A stretch of DNA of 51,158 bases, taken from the NCBI GenBank assembly GCA_002491115.1, contig DKVI01000117.1:19203-70360 (forward strand), read 5' to 3'. Position 1 is the first letter of the stretch. Every line of letters begins with the position of its first letter. This document shows positions 25,373 to 32,805 of this stretch, one piece after another. The notes beneath the pieces are model-generated. The model was given only the letters and a program-made list of their open reading frames with translations, ran no database searches and was not told the DNA's origin. A program made the translations under genes and the position numbers. Origin of the DNA: Lachnospiraceae bacterium UBA7182. Lineage in GTDB: Bacteria; Bacillota; Clostridia; Lachnospirales; Lachnospiraceae.

Positions 25373-26330
25373 GACAATTCTCCCGGCCGTGCTGGCCGTA
25401 AGCCTGAGTGTAAGCGGATGTTCTTTCGGAAACGGGCTTTCGGACGCGTTTGCGGTAGACCGGCCCGGCCTGGGAGTGCAAAGTCAGGAAGAAGAAGCGG
25501 ACATTTCCTATTTTGCCGCGGATTTGTGTGTGGCTAACGAGGATGTGGAGGCTATAGAGGCGGACACATCAAGAGCCCTGGCTGCCTGCTTTTTTAACCT
25601 GGATACAAAAGAGATCCTTTATGCGAAAAATGTGCATGACAGACTGTATCCGGCCAGTACAACCAAGATTATGACTGCGCTGGTGGCATTAAAGCACGGG
25701 GATCTGGAAGCACAGACGAGTGTCAGTAAAGAAGCCATTACTTTTACTGAGAGCGGTGTATCCACCGCACAGTTAAAGGAAGGGGACGTGCTGACTACCC
25801 GTCAGCTTTTGTATGCCCTTTTGACAGTGTCGGCCAACGATGCAGCCAATGTCATTGCGGAGCAGATTGGAGGAAGCCAGGAGCAGTATGTGGAGATGAT
25901 GAATGAGGAAGCCCTGCGGGTCGGAGCAACCAATACGCATTTTGTCAATCCGAGCGGACTGCATGATGAAGAACATTATACGACGGTTTATGACCTGTAC
26001 CTGATGTTCAACGAGGCAATGAAGTATGATGATTTTATTGATATGATAAAAGCGCCGTCCTATGATGTATCTTATGTGGCGGCAGACGGGTCCGCTGTGG
26101 AAAAGACATGGTCCAGTTCGAACCTGTTTACCAAGGGCGAAGTAACGGTTCCGGACGGTATGACTGCAGTGGGCGGCAAGACCGGTACGACCATGGCTGC
26201 CAAATCCTGCCTTGTGGAGCTTTTTGAGGGCCGGCAGGGGACGCGGTATGTGGCAATTATCCTTGGCTGCGACGAACGGGCGATCCTGTATCAGGAGATG
26301 CAGAGCTTTTTGTCCGCTTTGGAGAATTAA
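25356..26330 (+). CDS. D-alanyl-D-alanine carboxypeptidase lipoprotein
   Basis: 324 residues, GTG start overlapping the end of mgsA. The N-terminus is a short lipoprotein signal with lipobox VSGC (Cys22). The penicillin-binding motifs of the S11 family are all there: STTK (Ser101), SAND as SxN, and KTGT. It should trim terminal D-Ala from peptidoglycan stem peptides outside the membrane. Most S11 carboxypeptidases have a C-terminal beta domain and amphipathic anchor; this one ends soon after the catalytic domain and is anchored by lipid instead. It closes the cell-shape operon. Confidence 0.5.
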   Translation: MRCTSKTILPAVLAVSLSVSGCSFGNGLSDAFAVDRPGLGVQSQEEEADISYFAADLCVANEDVEAIEADTSRALAACFFNLDTKEILYAKNVHDRLYPASTTKIMTALVALKHGDLEAQTSVSKEAITFTESGVSTAQLKEGDVLTTRQLLYALLTVSANDAANVIAEQIGGSQEQYVEMMNEEALRVGATNTHFVNPSGLHDEEHYTTVYDLYLMFNEAMKYDDFIDMIKAPSYDVSYVAADGSAVEKTWSSSNLFTKGEVTVPDGMTAVGGKTGTTMAAKSCLVELFEGRQGTRYVAIILGCDERAILYQEMQSFLSALEN

Positions 26331-26333
26331 TTC

Positions 26334-26362
26334 TTGTATTCTGTTCTTCACAATGCTATAAT
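26334..26362 (+). promoter_or_regulatory. Promoter for the P-loop protein gene at 26401
   Basis: TTGTAT (26334-26339), 17 bases, and a perfect TATAAT (26357-26362) with an extended TGC before it. It starts four bases after the carboxypeptidase stop codon and lies about 38 bases before the next start codon. One of the best promoter matches in the window. Confidence 0.5.
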
Positions 26363-26400
26363 ATCCATAAACAAGTCAGGAACCGAAGGAGGGCATCGCT

Positions 26401-26817
26401 ATGGTACAGTTAATTGTAGGAGTAAAGGGTGAAGGGAAGACAAAAAAGCTGTTAGATTATGTACATGAAGCAGTCAAGACGGCAAACGGTAATCTTGTAT
26501 ACCTGGACAAGTCGTCCCGCAACATTCATGAGCTGGACAACAAAGTTCGTCTGATCAACGTGTCAGAATATCCGATCCAGAATACGGATCAGTTTATCGG
26601 TTTTATCTGCGGTATCTGCTCCCAGGATTATGATCTGGAAGCCATGTACCTGGATGGATTTTTAAAGATCGCGAAGCTGGAAGGACAGGACATTTCAGAC
26701 ACACTTCATCAGCTGAATAAGGTCAGTGAGCAGTTTAAAGTCAAGATAGTGATCAGCGTATCCATGAGTACGGAAGAGTTGCCGGAATTTGCCAGGTCCA
26801 TGGTGATTACGGTTTAG
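26401..26817 (+). CDS. Small P-loop protein of unknown function
   Basis: 138 residues. A Walker A-type sequence GVKGEGKT lies at residues 7-14, and the remainder alternates beta strands and helices, as in a minimal P-loop NTPase (NLVYLDKS, KVKIVISVSMS). I have seen such proteins labelled as PilT-like, but no secretion ATPase domain or pilus genes are present, so I leave the function open. No signal or membrane segment. It is expressed from its own strong promoter and closed by a hairpin, hence monocistronic. GGAGG precedes the start. Confidence 0.5.
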   Translation: MVQLIVGVKGEGKTKKLLDYVHEAVKTANGNLVYLDKSSRNIHELDNKVRLINVSEYPIQNTDQFIGFICGICSQDYDLEAMYLDGFLKIAKLEGQDISDTLHQLNKVSEQFKVKIVISVSMSTEELPEFARSMVITV

Positions 26818-26832
26818 ATAAATACATATAAG

Positions 26833-26864
26833 CGGATGCCCATACCAGGACATCCGTTTTTCTT
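26833..26864 (+). terminator. Rho-independent terminator after the P-loop gene
   Basis: CGGATG (26833-26838) pairs with CATCCG (26851-26856), with possible extra CC/GG pairs inside, followed by TTTTTCTT. It lies between the P-loop gene and the HlyD-like gene. Confidence 0.5.
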
Positions 26865-26885
26865 ATATTGGGAGGAGCATATTAT

Positions 26886-28301
26886 ATGGCACGGCGCCGC
26901 AGAAGGAAGAAAGTAGTCAGTATACGCAGCAGAAGACCTATCAATATCGACCTTGTGTTTTTTGGCGCAGTGGCGGTGTATATGCTGGTGATCTGTTATA
27001 TGGGAATGAATACCGAGCATATATCCGGATATGAAGTCAGCGCGGGAACATTGGCAGTGAACCATTCTTATACAGGATTCGCGGTGAGACAGGAGGCAGT
27101 ACACAGCGCTCAGACATCGGGCTATGTCAGTTATTACGCCAGAGAAGGAGAGAGAGTTTCGGCGTCTTCTCTGATTTATACAATAGATGAAAAAGGAGAG
27201 ATCAACAATCTGATCCGTCAGAACGCGGAAAATGTCGATTTGACAGATGAGAGCTTTTCCATCATCCGGAACGATATTAAGAGTTACATAAGCCAGTATG
27301 ATAATCTGCGTTTTTCGGACGTTTATGATTTTGAAGCTTCCCTGCAAAGCTCCGTTATGGATCTGATGAACCAGAACATGCTGGAAAGCCTGGACGAAGC
27401 AGGAGAAGATTCCATGTTTTTGCGTACCTATGCCGAAGGCATCGGCATACTGGCTTATTATACGGACGGCTACGAGTCGGTCACGGTAAACGATCTGACA
27501 GAAGAAATGCTGGATCCGTCCGGTTATGAAAAGCAAAATCTGAAAAAGGATCTGATACAGGCGGGAGAGCCGGCTTATAAACTGGCCGGTTCGGAAGAAT
27601 GGAGCCTGGTTGTGCCTTTGACGGAGGAAGAGGCGGCCGGATTTACGCAGGAAGAGAGAAAATTCATGCAGGTGGAATTTAAGAGAGACCATACGACGGC
27701 CTGGGCGAATTTTTCTGTTATTTATGTGGGAACGACTCCCTGCGCCAGACTGGATTTTAACACGTCCATGGTTCGCTTTGTAGACCTTCGGTATGTGGAT
27801 GTGGATTTTATGGTGGAAGATGTAACGGGACTTAAGATCCCCAATACGGCCATCGTGGAAAAAGAATTTTATCTGGTTCCGAAAAAATTCCTGGATGAAG
27901 ACGAAGAGAACGAAGAAAAAAGTTTTTTAAAAGAAGTATTTGATGAGAATGGCCAGCCTTCTGTAGAGCGGGTGTCCATGACAATCTACTATGAGGACGA
28001 CGAATACTATTATCTGGACCCGAAAGAGTCGGATTTTTCCTCGGGAAAACAAAAGCTGCCCATTGGAACCTATCTTGTAGAAAATGATACTCAGGAGAAA
28101 TTTCAGATCGGTATGAGCAGTACGCTTAAGGGCGTTTATAATATTAATAAAGGCTATACCCAGTTCCGCCAGATCAGTATTCTGTCTCAGAATGAAGAAT
28201 TTACGCTGGTGGAAGAAGGAACAAGTTACGGGCTGACCGTTTACGACCATATTGTGCTGAACGGAGAGGCGGTGGATGAAGACCAGGTCATTTACCAGTA
28301 A
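26886..28301 (+). CDS. HlyD-family-like membrane adaptor protein
   Basis: 471 residues from the ATG at 26886, after GGGAGGAG. A basic N-terminus (ARRRRRKK) and one membrane helix (about 20-42) leave the rest outside. The lipoyl/HlyD-like half-motif VRQEAVHSAQTSGYVSYYAREGERVSASSLIYTI is split by a long helical segment (about 110-215) and resumes as a beta-barrel region. No matching ABC exporter is beside it. Instead it precedes yggS and sepF, an arrangement seen in Clostridia that points to envelope or division work rather than classical type I secretion. Function uncertain. Confidence 0.5.
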   Translation: MARRRRRKKVVSIRSRRPINIDLVFFGAVAVYMLVICYMGMNTEHISGYEVSAGTLAVNHSYTGFAVRQEAVHSAQTSGYVSYYAREGERVSASSLIYTIDEKGEINNLIRQNAENVDLTDESFSIIRNDIKSYISQYDNLRFSDVYDFEASLQSSVMDLMNQNMLESLDEAGEDSMFLRTYAEGIGILAYYTDGYESVTVNDLTEEMLDPSGYEKQNLKKDLIQAGEPAYKLAGSEEWSLVVPLTEEEAAGFTQEERKFMQVEFKRDHTTAWANFSVIYVGTTPCARLDFNTSMVRFVDLRYVDVDFMVEDVTGLKIPNTAIVEKEFYLVPKKFLDEDEENEEKSFLKEVFDENGQPSVERVSMTIYYEDDEYYYLDPKESDFSSGKQKLPIGTYLVENDTQEKFQIGMSSTLKGVYNINKGYTQFRQISILSQNEEFTLVEEGTSYGLTVYDHIVLNGEAVDEDQVIYQ

Positions 28302-28331
28302 GACAGTAAAAGGATGACAGGAGTAAAAGCG

Positions 28332-29033
28332 ATGATTAAAGAAAATTACAGGCAGGTAGAACAGAAAATCTGTGAAGCATGTATGCGCAGCGGCCGGGAA
28401 CGCTCGGAAGTGACCCTGATTGCCGTAAGCAAGACCAAACCGGTGGAGATGATCAAAGAAGCGATGCAGGCCGGTGCCAGAGTGTTCGGGGAAAACAAAG
28501 TACAGGAACTGTGCGGGAAATATGAAGTTCTTCCTAAAGATCTGCACTGGCATATGATCGGGCATTTGCAGAGAAACAAAGTAAAGTACGTGGTAGGGAA
28601 AGCAGAACTGATCCATTCCGTGGATTCTGCGCGCCTGGCACAGGAGATCAGTAAAGAATGTGTAAAACAGGGTGTGGAAGCAGATATACTGATAGAAGTG
28701 AACGTGGCAGAGGAAGAAAGTAAGTTCGGAATCTGCATGGAAGAAACGGAGAAACTGGTGCGTGAAGCAGCCGTTTTGCCGGGGATTCATGTCCGCGGCC
28801 TGATGACGATCGCTCCTTATGTGGATGATCCTGAAAAAAATCGTCCGATTTTCCGTGATTTAAAGAAATTGGCTGTTGACATAAGCAGGAAAAACATTGA
28901 TAATGTGCATATGGACGTGCTTTCCATGGGTATGACAGGAGACTATCAGGTAGCCGTTGAAGAGGGAGCGACGATGGTACGGGTCGGTACAGGGATATTT
29001 GGAGAGCGACAGTATAATATAAAGGAGAGCTGA
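28332..29033 (+). CDS. yggS: YggS-family pyridoxal phosphate-binding protein
   Basis: 233 residues from the ATG at 28332; AGGAG at 28319-28323 fits it, whereas the in-frame ATG at 28314 has no usable site. The PLP lysine is Lys34 in IAVSKTKP, and the barrel motifs FGENKVQEL, WHMIGHLQRNK, IHSVDS and SMGMTGDYQVAVEEGATMVR are all present. The family buffers PLP and affects amino-acid balance; it has no defined enzymatic reaction. The gene ends one base before the sepF start codon. Confidence 0.5.
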   Translation: MIKENYRQVEQKICEACMRSGRERSEVTLIAVSKTKPVEMIKEAMQAGARVFGENKVQELCGKYEVLPKDLHWHMIGHLQRNKVKYVVGKAELIHSVDSARLAQEISKECVKQGVEADILIEVNVAEEESKFGICMEETEKLVREAAVLPGIHVRGLMTIAPYVDDPEKNRPIFRDLKKLAVDISRKNIDNVHMDVLSMGMTGDYQVAVEEGATMVRVGTGIFGERQYNIKES

Positions 29034-29034
29034 T

Positions 29035-29550
29035 ATGGGATTATTTGACAAGATCATAGATACAATGCACCTTGGCGATGACTACGATGATGATTATGAT
29101 GATTACGAAGATGATTACGAAGAGGAACGCCCCAGGAAAAGCGTTTTCAAGAAGAAAGAAAAAGACTTCGATTATGATCTGGAAGACGATGTGGTGACAG
29201 AGTCCAGTAAAGTGAAGCCGATCAGGCAGCAGTCCAGAATCACACCCATGCGTTCAAAAAAAAGCAGCAGCAATATGGAAGTATGCGTATTTAAGCCTAC
29301 ACATTTTGACGAGGCCAGGGAGATTACGGATACGCTGCTTGGCAACTGTACAGTAGTGCTGAACCTGGAAGGGCTGGATGTAGAGATTTCACAGCGGATT
29401 ATTGATTTTACGTCCGGTTCCTGTTATGCGATCGGAGGCAACCTTCAGAAAGTTTCCAACTATATTTTTATTGTTACACCTAAAAGTGTGGATATTTCCG
29501 GAGATTTTCAGGACATTCTTTCCGGCGCTTTTGATATTCCGACCATATAG
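29035..29550 (+). CDS. sepF: Cell division protein SepF
   Basis: 171 residues. A short N-terminal amphipathic membrane-binding helix (MGLFDKIIDTMHLG) is followed by a highly acidic Asp/Tyr linker (about 16-35) and a C-terminal SepF domain (about 80-165) with VCVFKPTHFDEAREITD and VVLNLEGLDVEISQRIIDF. SepF polymerises on the membrane and bundles FtsZ in Gram-positive bacteria. Its start is one base after the yggS stop. A hairpin follows, so it ends the HlyD-yggS-sepF unit. Confidence 0.5.
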   Translation: MGLFDKIIDTMHLGDDYDDDYDDYEDDYEEERPRKSVFKKKEKDFDYDLEDDVVTESSKVKPIRQQSRITPMRSKKSSSNMEVCVFKPTHFDEAREITDTLLGNCTVVLNLEGLDVEISQRIIDFTSGSCYAIGGNLQKVSNYIFIVTPKSVDISGDFQDILSGAFDIPTI

Positions 29551-29584
29551 AAGCGCACGGGGATTCATTTAAACAGTTGATTGT

Positions 29585-29624
29585 AAAGAGCGTCAGATGG
29601 GAGTGTTTGATGCTCTTTGTTTTG
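29585..29624 (+). terminator. Terminator or attenuator between sepF and aroB
   Basis: An 11-base stem with one G-U pair (29585-29595 with 29608-29618), a 12-base loop, and GTTTTGT after it. It ends only about 15 bases before the aroB start, so it separates sepF from aroB and could also hide the aroB translation start if transcription reads through. Confidence 0.5.
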
Positions 29625-29638
29625 TGACAGGAGAAAAC

Positions 29639-30760
29639 ATGAATCATAAAAACAGAAAAATAGATATAAACAGAGACGGGAAATATTGCTATTCGATCTG
29701 TTTGGAGCCGGATTTCCTTGCTTTGCCGGAAGCGCTTACTTCGTTTCATATGAGCGGCAGAAAGCTCTGTATCGTAACTGACAGTGCGGTGGAAAAGCTG
29801 TACGCGGCAGAACTTAAGAAAGTGCTGGAAGGCTGCTGCGCCAAAGTGTCAGTATTTGTTTTTCCGGCAGGAGAAGAACATAAGACACTGGATACGGTCC
29901 GGACGCTGTATGAGCACCTGATCCTGAACCAGTTTGACAGGAAAGATATGCTGGCGGCGCTGGGCGGAGGCGTAGTGGGAGATCTGACAGGTTTTGCCGC
30001 CGCCACTTATTTAAGAGGCATTGATTTTATCCAGGTACCGACGACGCTTCTCTCTCAGGTAGATTCCAGCATCGGAGGAAAGACGGGTGTGGATTTTGAC
30101 GCTTACAAGAATATGGTGGGGGCGTTCCATATGCCCAGGCTGGTATATATGAACCTGGGAACACTTTCATCTCTTCCGGACAGACAGTTTTCGGCAGGAA
30201 TGGCAGAGATCATAAAGCATGGCCTGATCCAGAATGCCGCTTATTATAAGTGGCTTAGAGACTGTCATGAAGAAGTGCGCAAAAAGGAGTATGGGGCGCT
30301 TCTGTCCATGATTTACGAAAGCTGCCTGATTAAAGGTCATGTGGTAGAGGAAGATCCTACAGAGAAAGGCATCCGCGCATGGCTGAATTTTGGTCATACG
30401 GTGGGACATGCAGTAGAGAAGCTGAAAGATTTCACCCTGTATCATGGAGAGTGTGTATCTGTCGGCTGTGTGGCTGCCGCGTGGCTTTCCATGAAAAGGG
30501 GCCTGATCTCTCTGGAAGCGTTCAGGCAGGCGGAGCAGACGCTTACAGATTACGGACTTCCGGTGCGCGTGCAGGGACTGGATCCTGAAAGAATCGTGGA
30601 AACGACGAAACTGGATAAAAAGATGGAAGCCGGAAAGATTAAATTTGTACTGTTAAAAAAGATCGGAGAGGCGTTTGTTACAAAAGACATATCTGACGAA
30701 GAACTTCTGTCGGCGGTCCGTTATGTCTGCCGGAATACAGACAAGGAGTGTGAAGGATGA
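29639..30760 (+). CDS. aroB: 3-dehydroquinate synthase
   Basis: 373 residues from the ATG at 29639, which follows ACAGGAG; the frame opens 14 codons earlier inside the terminator hairpin. Signature segments include AALGGGVVGDLTGFAAATYLRG, PTTLLSQVDSSIGGKTG, MAEIIKHGLI and LNFGHTVGHAVE, which hold the NAD and zinc ligands. The enzyme forms 3-dehydroquinate from DAHP, the second shikimate step. No other shikimate gene is nearby. The stop overlaps the lspA start (ATGA), which ties it to lspA and the pseudouridine synthase gene. Confidence 0.5.
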   Translation: MNHKNRKIDINRDGKYCYSICLEPDFLALPEALTSFHMSGRKLCIVTDSAVEKLYAAELKKVLEGCCAKVSVFVFPAGEEHKTLDTVRTLYEHLILNQFDRKDMLAALGGGVVGDLTGFAAATYLRGIDFIQVPTTLLSQVDSSIGGKTGVDFDAYKNMVGAFHMPRLVYMNLGTLSSLPDRQFSAGMAEIIKHGLIQNAAYYKWLRDCHEEVRKKEYGALLSMIYESCLIKGHVVEEDPTEKGIRAWLNFGHTVGHAVEKLKDFTLYHGECVSVGCVAAAWLSMKRGLISLEAFRQAEQTLTDYGLPVRVQGLDPERIVETTKLDKKMEAGKIKFVLLKKIGEAFVTKDISDEELLSAVRYVCRNTDKECEG

Positions 30761-31275
30761 ACCGATGGTTATGCCGTCCCTGGGTAATCGTCTTACTGAC
30801 TGTTCTTTTGATCCTTTTAGACCAGGTGACCAAAGGACTGGCAGTACGGTTCCTGAAGGGACAGGAGTCTTTTGTCCTGTGGGAGGGCGTGTTTGAACTG
30901 CATTATCTGGAAAACAGAGGAGCAGCTTTTGGAATGCTCCAGGGACAGAGGTCTTTTTTTCTGATCGCAGGGATTTTTGTGTCTGCCGCCGCCGTTTTTT
31001 TCTTTCGGTATATGTCAGAGGACAGGCGCTTTTTCCCGATCCGTCTGATCGGCGTCTTTTTTCTGGCCGGAGCCTGGGGAAATATGCTGGACCGGTTCAG
31101 ACTTTCTTATGTGGTGGATTTTTTTTATTTTAGTCTGATTGATTTTCCGATCTTTAATGTGGCAGATATCTATGTGAGTGTGGGAACGGCAGTGCTGGCA
31201 GTTCTGATTCTGTTTTACTATAAAGACGAAGAACTTAAAACACTGCTGGACAAATGGAAAGGAAGAAAAGAATGA
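30757..31275 (+). CDS. lspA: Lipoprotein signal peptidase (signal peptidase II)
   Basis: 172 residues with four membrane helices. Catalytic aspartates are seen as Asp112 in NMLDRF and Asp137 in FNVAD, with LENRGAAFGMLQG also typical. It cleaves lipoprotein signal peptides after Cys lipidation; substrates in this window include the DUF4430 protein and the carboxypeptidase. It is coupled to aroB upstream and to the pseudouridine synthase downstream by ATGA overlaps. The lspA-rluD pair is standard in Bacillota. Confidence 0.5.
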   Translation: MNRWLCRPWVIVLLTVLLILLDQVTKGLAVRFLKGQESFVLWEGVFELHYLENRGAAFGMLQGQRSFFLIAGIFVSAAAVFFFRYMSEDRRFFPIRLIGVFFLAGAWGNMLDRFRLSYVVDFFYFSLIDFPIFNVADIYVSVGTAVLAVLILFYYKDEELKTLLDKWKGRKE

Positions 31276-32186
31276 GCGTGATCCGGCTGGAAGCGGAAGC
31301 AGATTATCTGGGGGAACGAATCGATAAATATCTTGGTGCCGTACTGGAAGGCAGGTCCAGGTCCTGTGTGCAGAAGTTGATGAAAGAGGGCGCGGTTCTG
31401 GTGAATGAAAGCGTTGTGAAAGCCAGCTACCGCATTGAGGAAGAAGACCGGATCGAAGTGGAGATTCCGGAACCTGAAAATCTGCATATAGAGGCGGAAA
31501 ATATACCGCTTTCTGTATTGTATGAAGATCAGGATCTTCTGATTGTCGATAAACCCAAGGGAATGGTCGTGCATCCTTCTGCCGGGCATTTGTCGGGAAC
31601 GCTTGTCAATGCGGTCCTGTATCATTGCCGGGGACAGTTATCCGGTATTAACGGGGTCTTACGTCCCGGGATCGTCCATCGGATTGACAAAGATACCACC
31701 GGCGCGCTGGCAGTCTGCAAAAATGATGCGTCCCATAATCATGTGGCGGCCCAGCTGAAAGCGCATTCTATCACACGGAAATATCGCGCGGTCGTCAGCG
31801 GAATCATAAAAGAAGACGAGGGTGTGATTGACGCACCCATAGGACGGCATCCCACAGACCGCAAAAAGATGGCAGTCAATGAAAGAAACGGTAAAAGAGC
31901 CGTAACGCATTACCGGGTGCTTGCGCGTCTGTCCGGATGCACGTATATTGAATGTCAGTTAGAGACGGGCCGTACGCATCAGATCCGCGTTCATATGGCG
32001 TCAGTCGGCCATCCGCTTTTAGGGGATACGGTCTATGGCCCGGCAAAGAATCCCTATCATTTGCAGGGCCAGACGCTTCATGCCCAGGTGCTGGGACTGA
32101 TTCATCCGTCTTCGGGCAATTATCTGGAAGTGGAAGCACCGCTTCCGGAATATTTTATAAAACTTTTAAAGATACTTAAGAAATAA
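31272..32186 (+). CDS. RluD-type 23S rRNA pseudouridine synthase
   Basis: 304 residues from the ATG at 31272, which overlaps the lspA stop and follows GGAAAGGA. An N-terminal S4 RNA-binding domain (about 10-65, RIDKYLGAVLEGRSRSCVQ) precedes the catalytic domain, with Asp139 in HRIDKDTTGAL and later RKYRAVVSG and LETGRTHQIRVHMA. The RluA/RluC/RluD family modifies uridines in large-subunit rRNA; the exact positions cannot be told from sequence alone. It is the last gene of the aroB-lspA unit. Confidence 0.5.
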   Translation: MSVIRLEAEADYLGERIDKYLGAVLEGRSRSCVQKLMKEGAVLVNESVVKASYRIEEEDRIEVEIPEPENLHIEAENIPLSVLYEDQDLLIVDKPKGMVVHPSAGHLSGTLVNAVLYHCRGQLSGINGVLRPGIVHRIDKDTTGALAVCKNDASHNHVAAQLKAHSITRKYRAVVSGIIKEDEGVIDAPIGRHPTDRKKMAVNERNGKRAVTHYRVLARLSGCTYIECQLETGRTHQIRVHMASVGHPLLGDTVYGPAKNPYHLQGQTLHAQVLGLIHPSSGNYLEVEAPLPEYFIKLLKILKK

Positions 32187-32187
32187 C

Positions 32188-32216
32188 TTGAATAATTCTC
32201 CCTTCCGTACTATAAT
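32188..32216 (+). promoter_or_regulatory. Promoter for the unknown gene and cstA
   Basis: TTGAAT (32188-32193), 17-base spacer, TATAAT (32211-32216), beginning directly after the pseudouridine synthase stop. It leaves a leader of about 43 A/T-rich bases before the start at 32266. Confidence 0.5.
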
Positions 32217-32265
32217 ACTTAGAAAGTTTATAAAGTTTATAGAATTTTTATAATCAGGACATGAT

Positions 32266-32784
32266 ATGGAGAAAAGACTGCCGGAAACAAGGGAAGCTGT
32301 TATATCCCGGATGCTGAAAAGCTATGCGGGTTATTACAATATCACACAGTATGAGAAAGAACAGTCGCCGCTGGTTGCACGCTGCGATTTTTTTGAGCAT
32401 TCACAAAAGTATGTGATATCCAGAAAGGCGGAGCTCTGGTCCGCGGACAGCGAAGAATTTCTTTATATCCTGGATGTCCCGCATCTGACGCTGGAATTAT
32501 ATGAAAAATGGAGAGATCAGGTCTATGAAGACGGCATGGGCCGGATTCACCCGGGGCCGGGTCATATGTACTCTTTTATCACACCGGTTTTTGTCTGTGA
32601 TTCCTGCGGGGAGGATGCGAAAAAGGCATTGAAAAAATGCCGCCTTTATAAAAGTTTTCATTTTTCGCTGCACGGATGGATGGATTATCACACTGTGGTG
32701 GTTGACCTTAAGAAGAACCGGATCGACAGTAACCGAAGCGGTCATACGGCGGCGAAAATTTTGAAAAAAGTACTATATTCTTAA
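32266..32784 (+). CDS. Conserved-looking protein of unknown function upstream of cstA
   Basis: 172 residues, soluble, no signal. I do not recognise the family with confidence. It has a helical N-terminus (RLPETREAVISRMLKSYAGYYN), a mixed middle rich in aromatic residues, a lone CDSC pair (near residue 107), and a basic C-terminus (KKNRIDSNRSGHTAAKILKKV). The gene is transcribed from a strong promoter and cstA starts 21 bases downstream with its own GGGAG site, so the two are very probably cotranscribed. A regulatory or accessory role for the CstA transporter is conceivable but unsupported. Confidence 0.5.
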   Translation: MEKRLPETREAVISRMLKSYAGYYNITQYEKEQSPLVARCDFFEHSQKYVISRKAELWSADSEEFLYILDVPHLTLELYEKWRDQVYEDGMGRIHPGPGHMYSFITPVFVCDSCGEDAKKALKKCRLYKSFHFSLHGWMDYHTVVVDLKKNRIDSNRSGHTAAKILKKVLYS

Positions 32785-32805
32785 ATATAGAAGGGAGAAT
32801 CAAGT

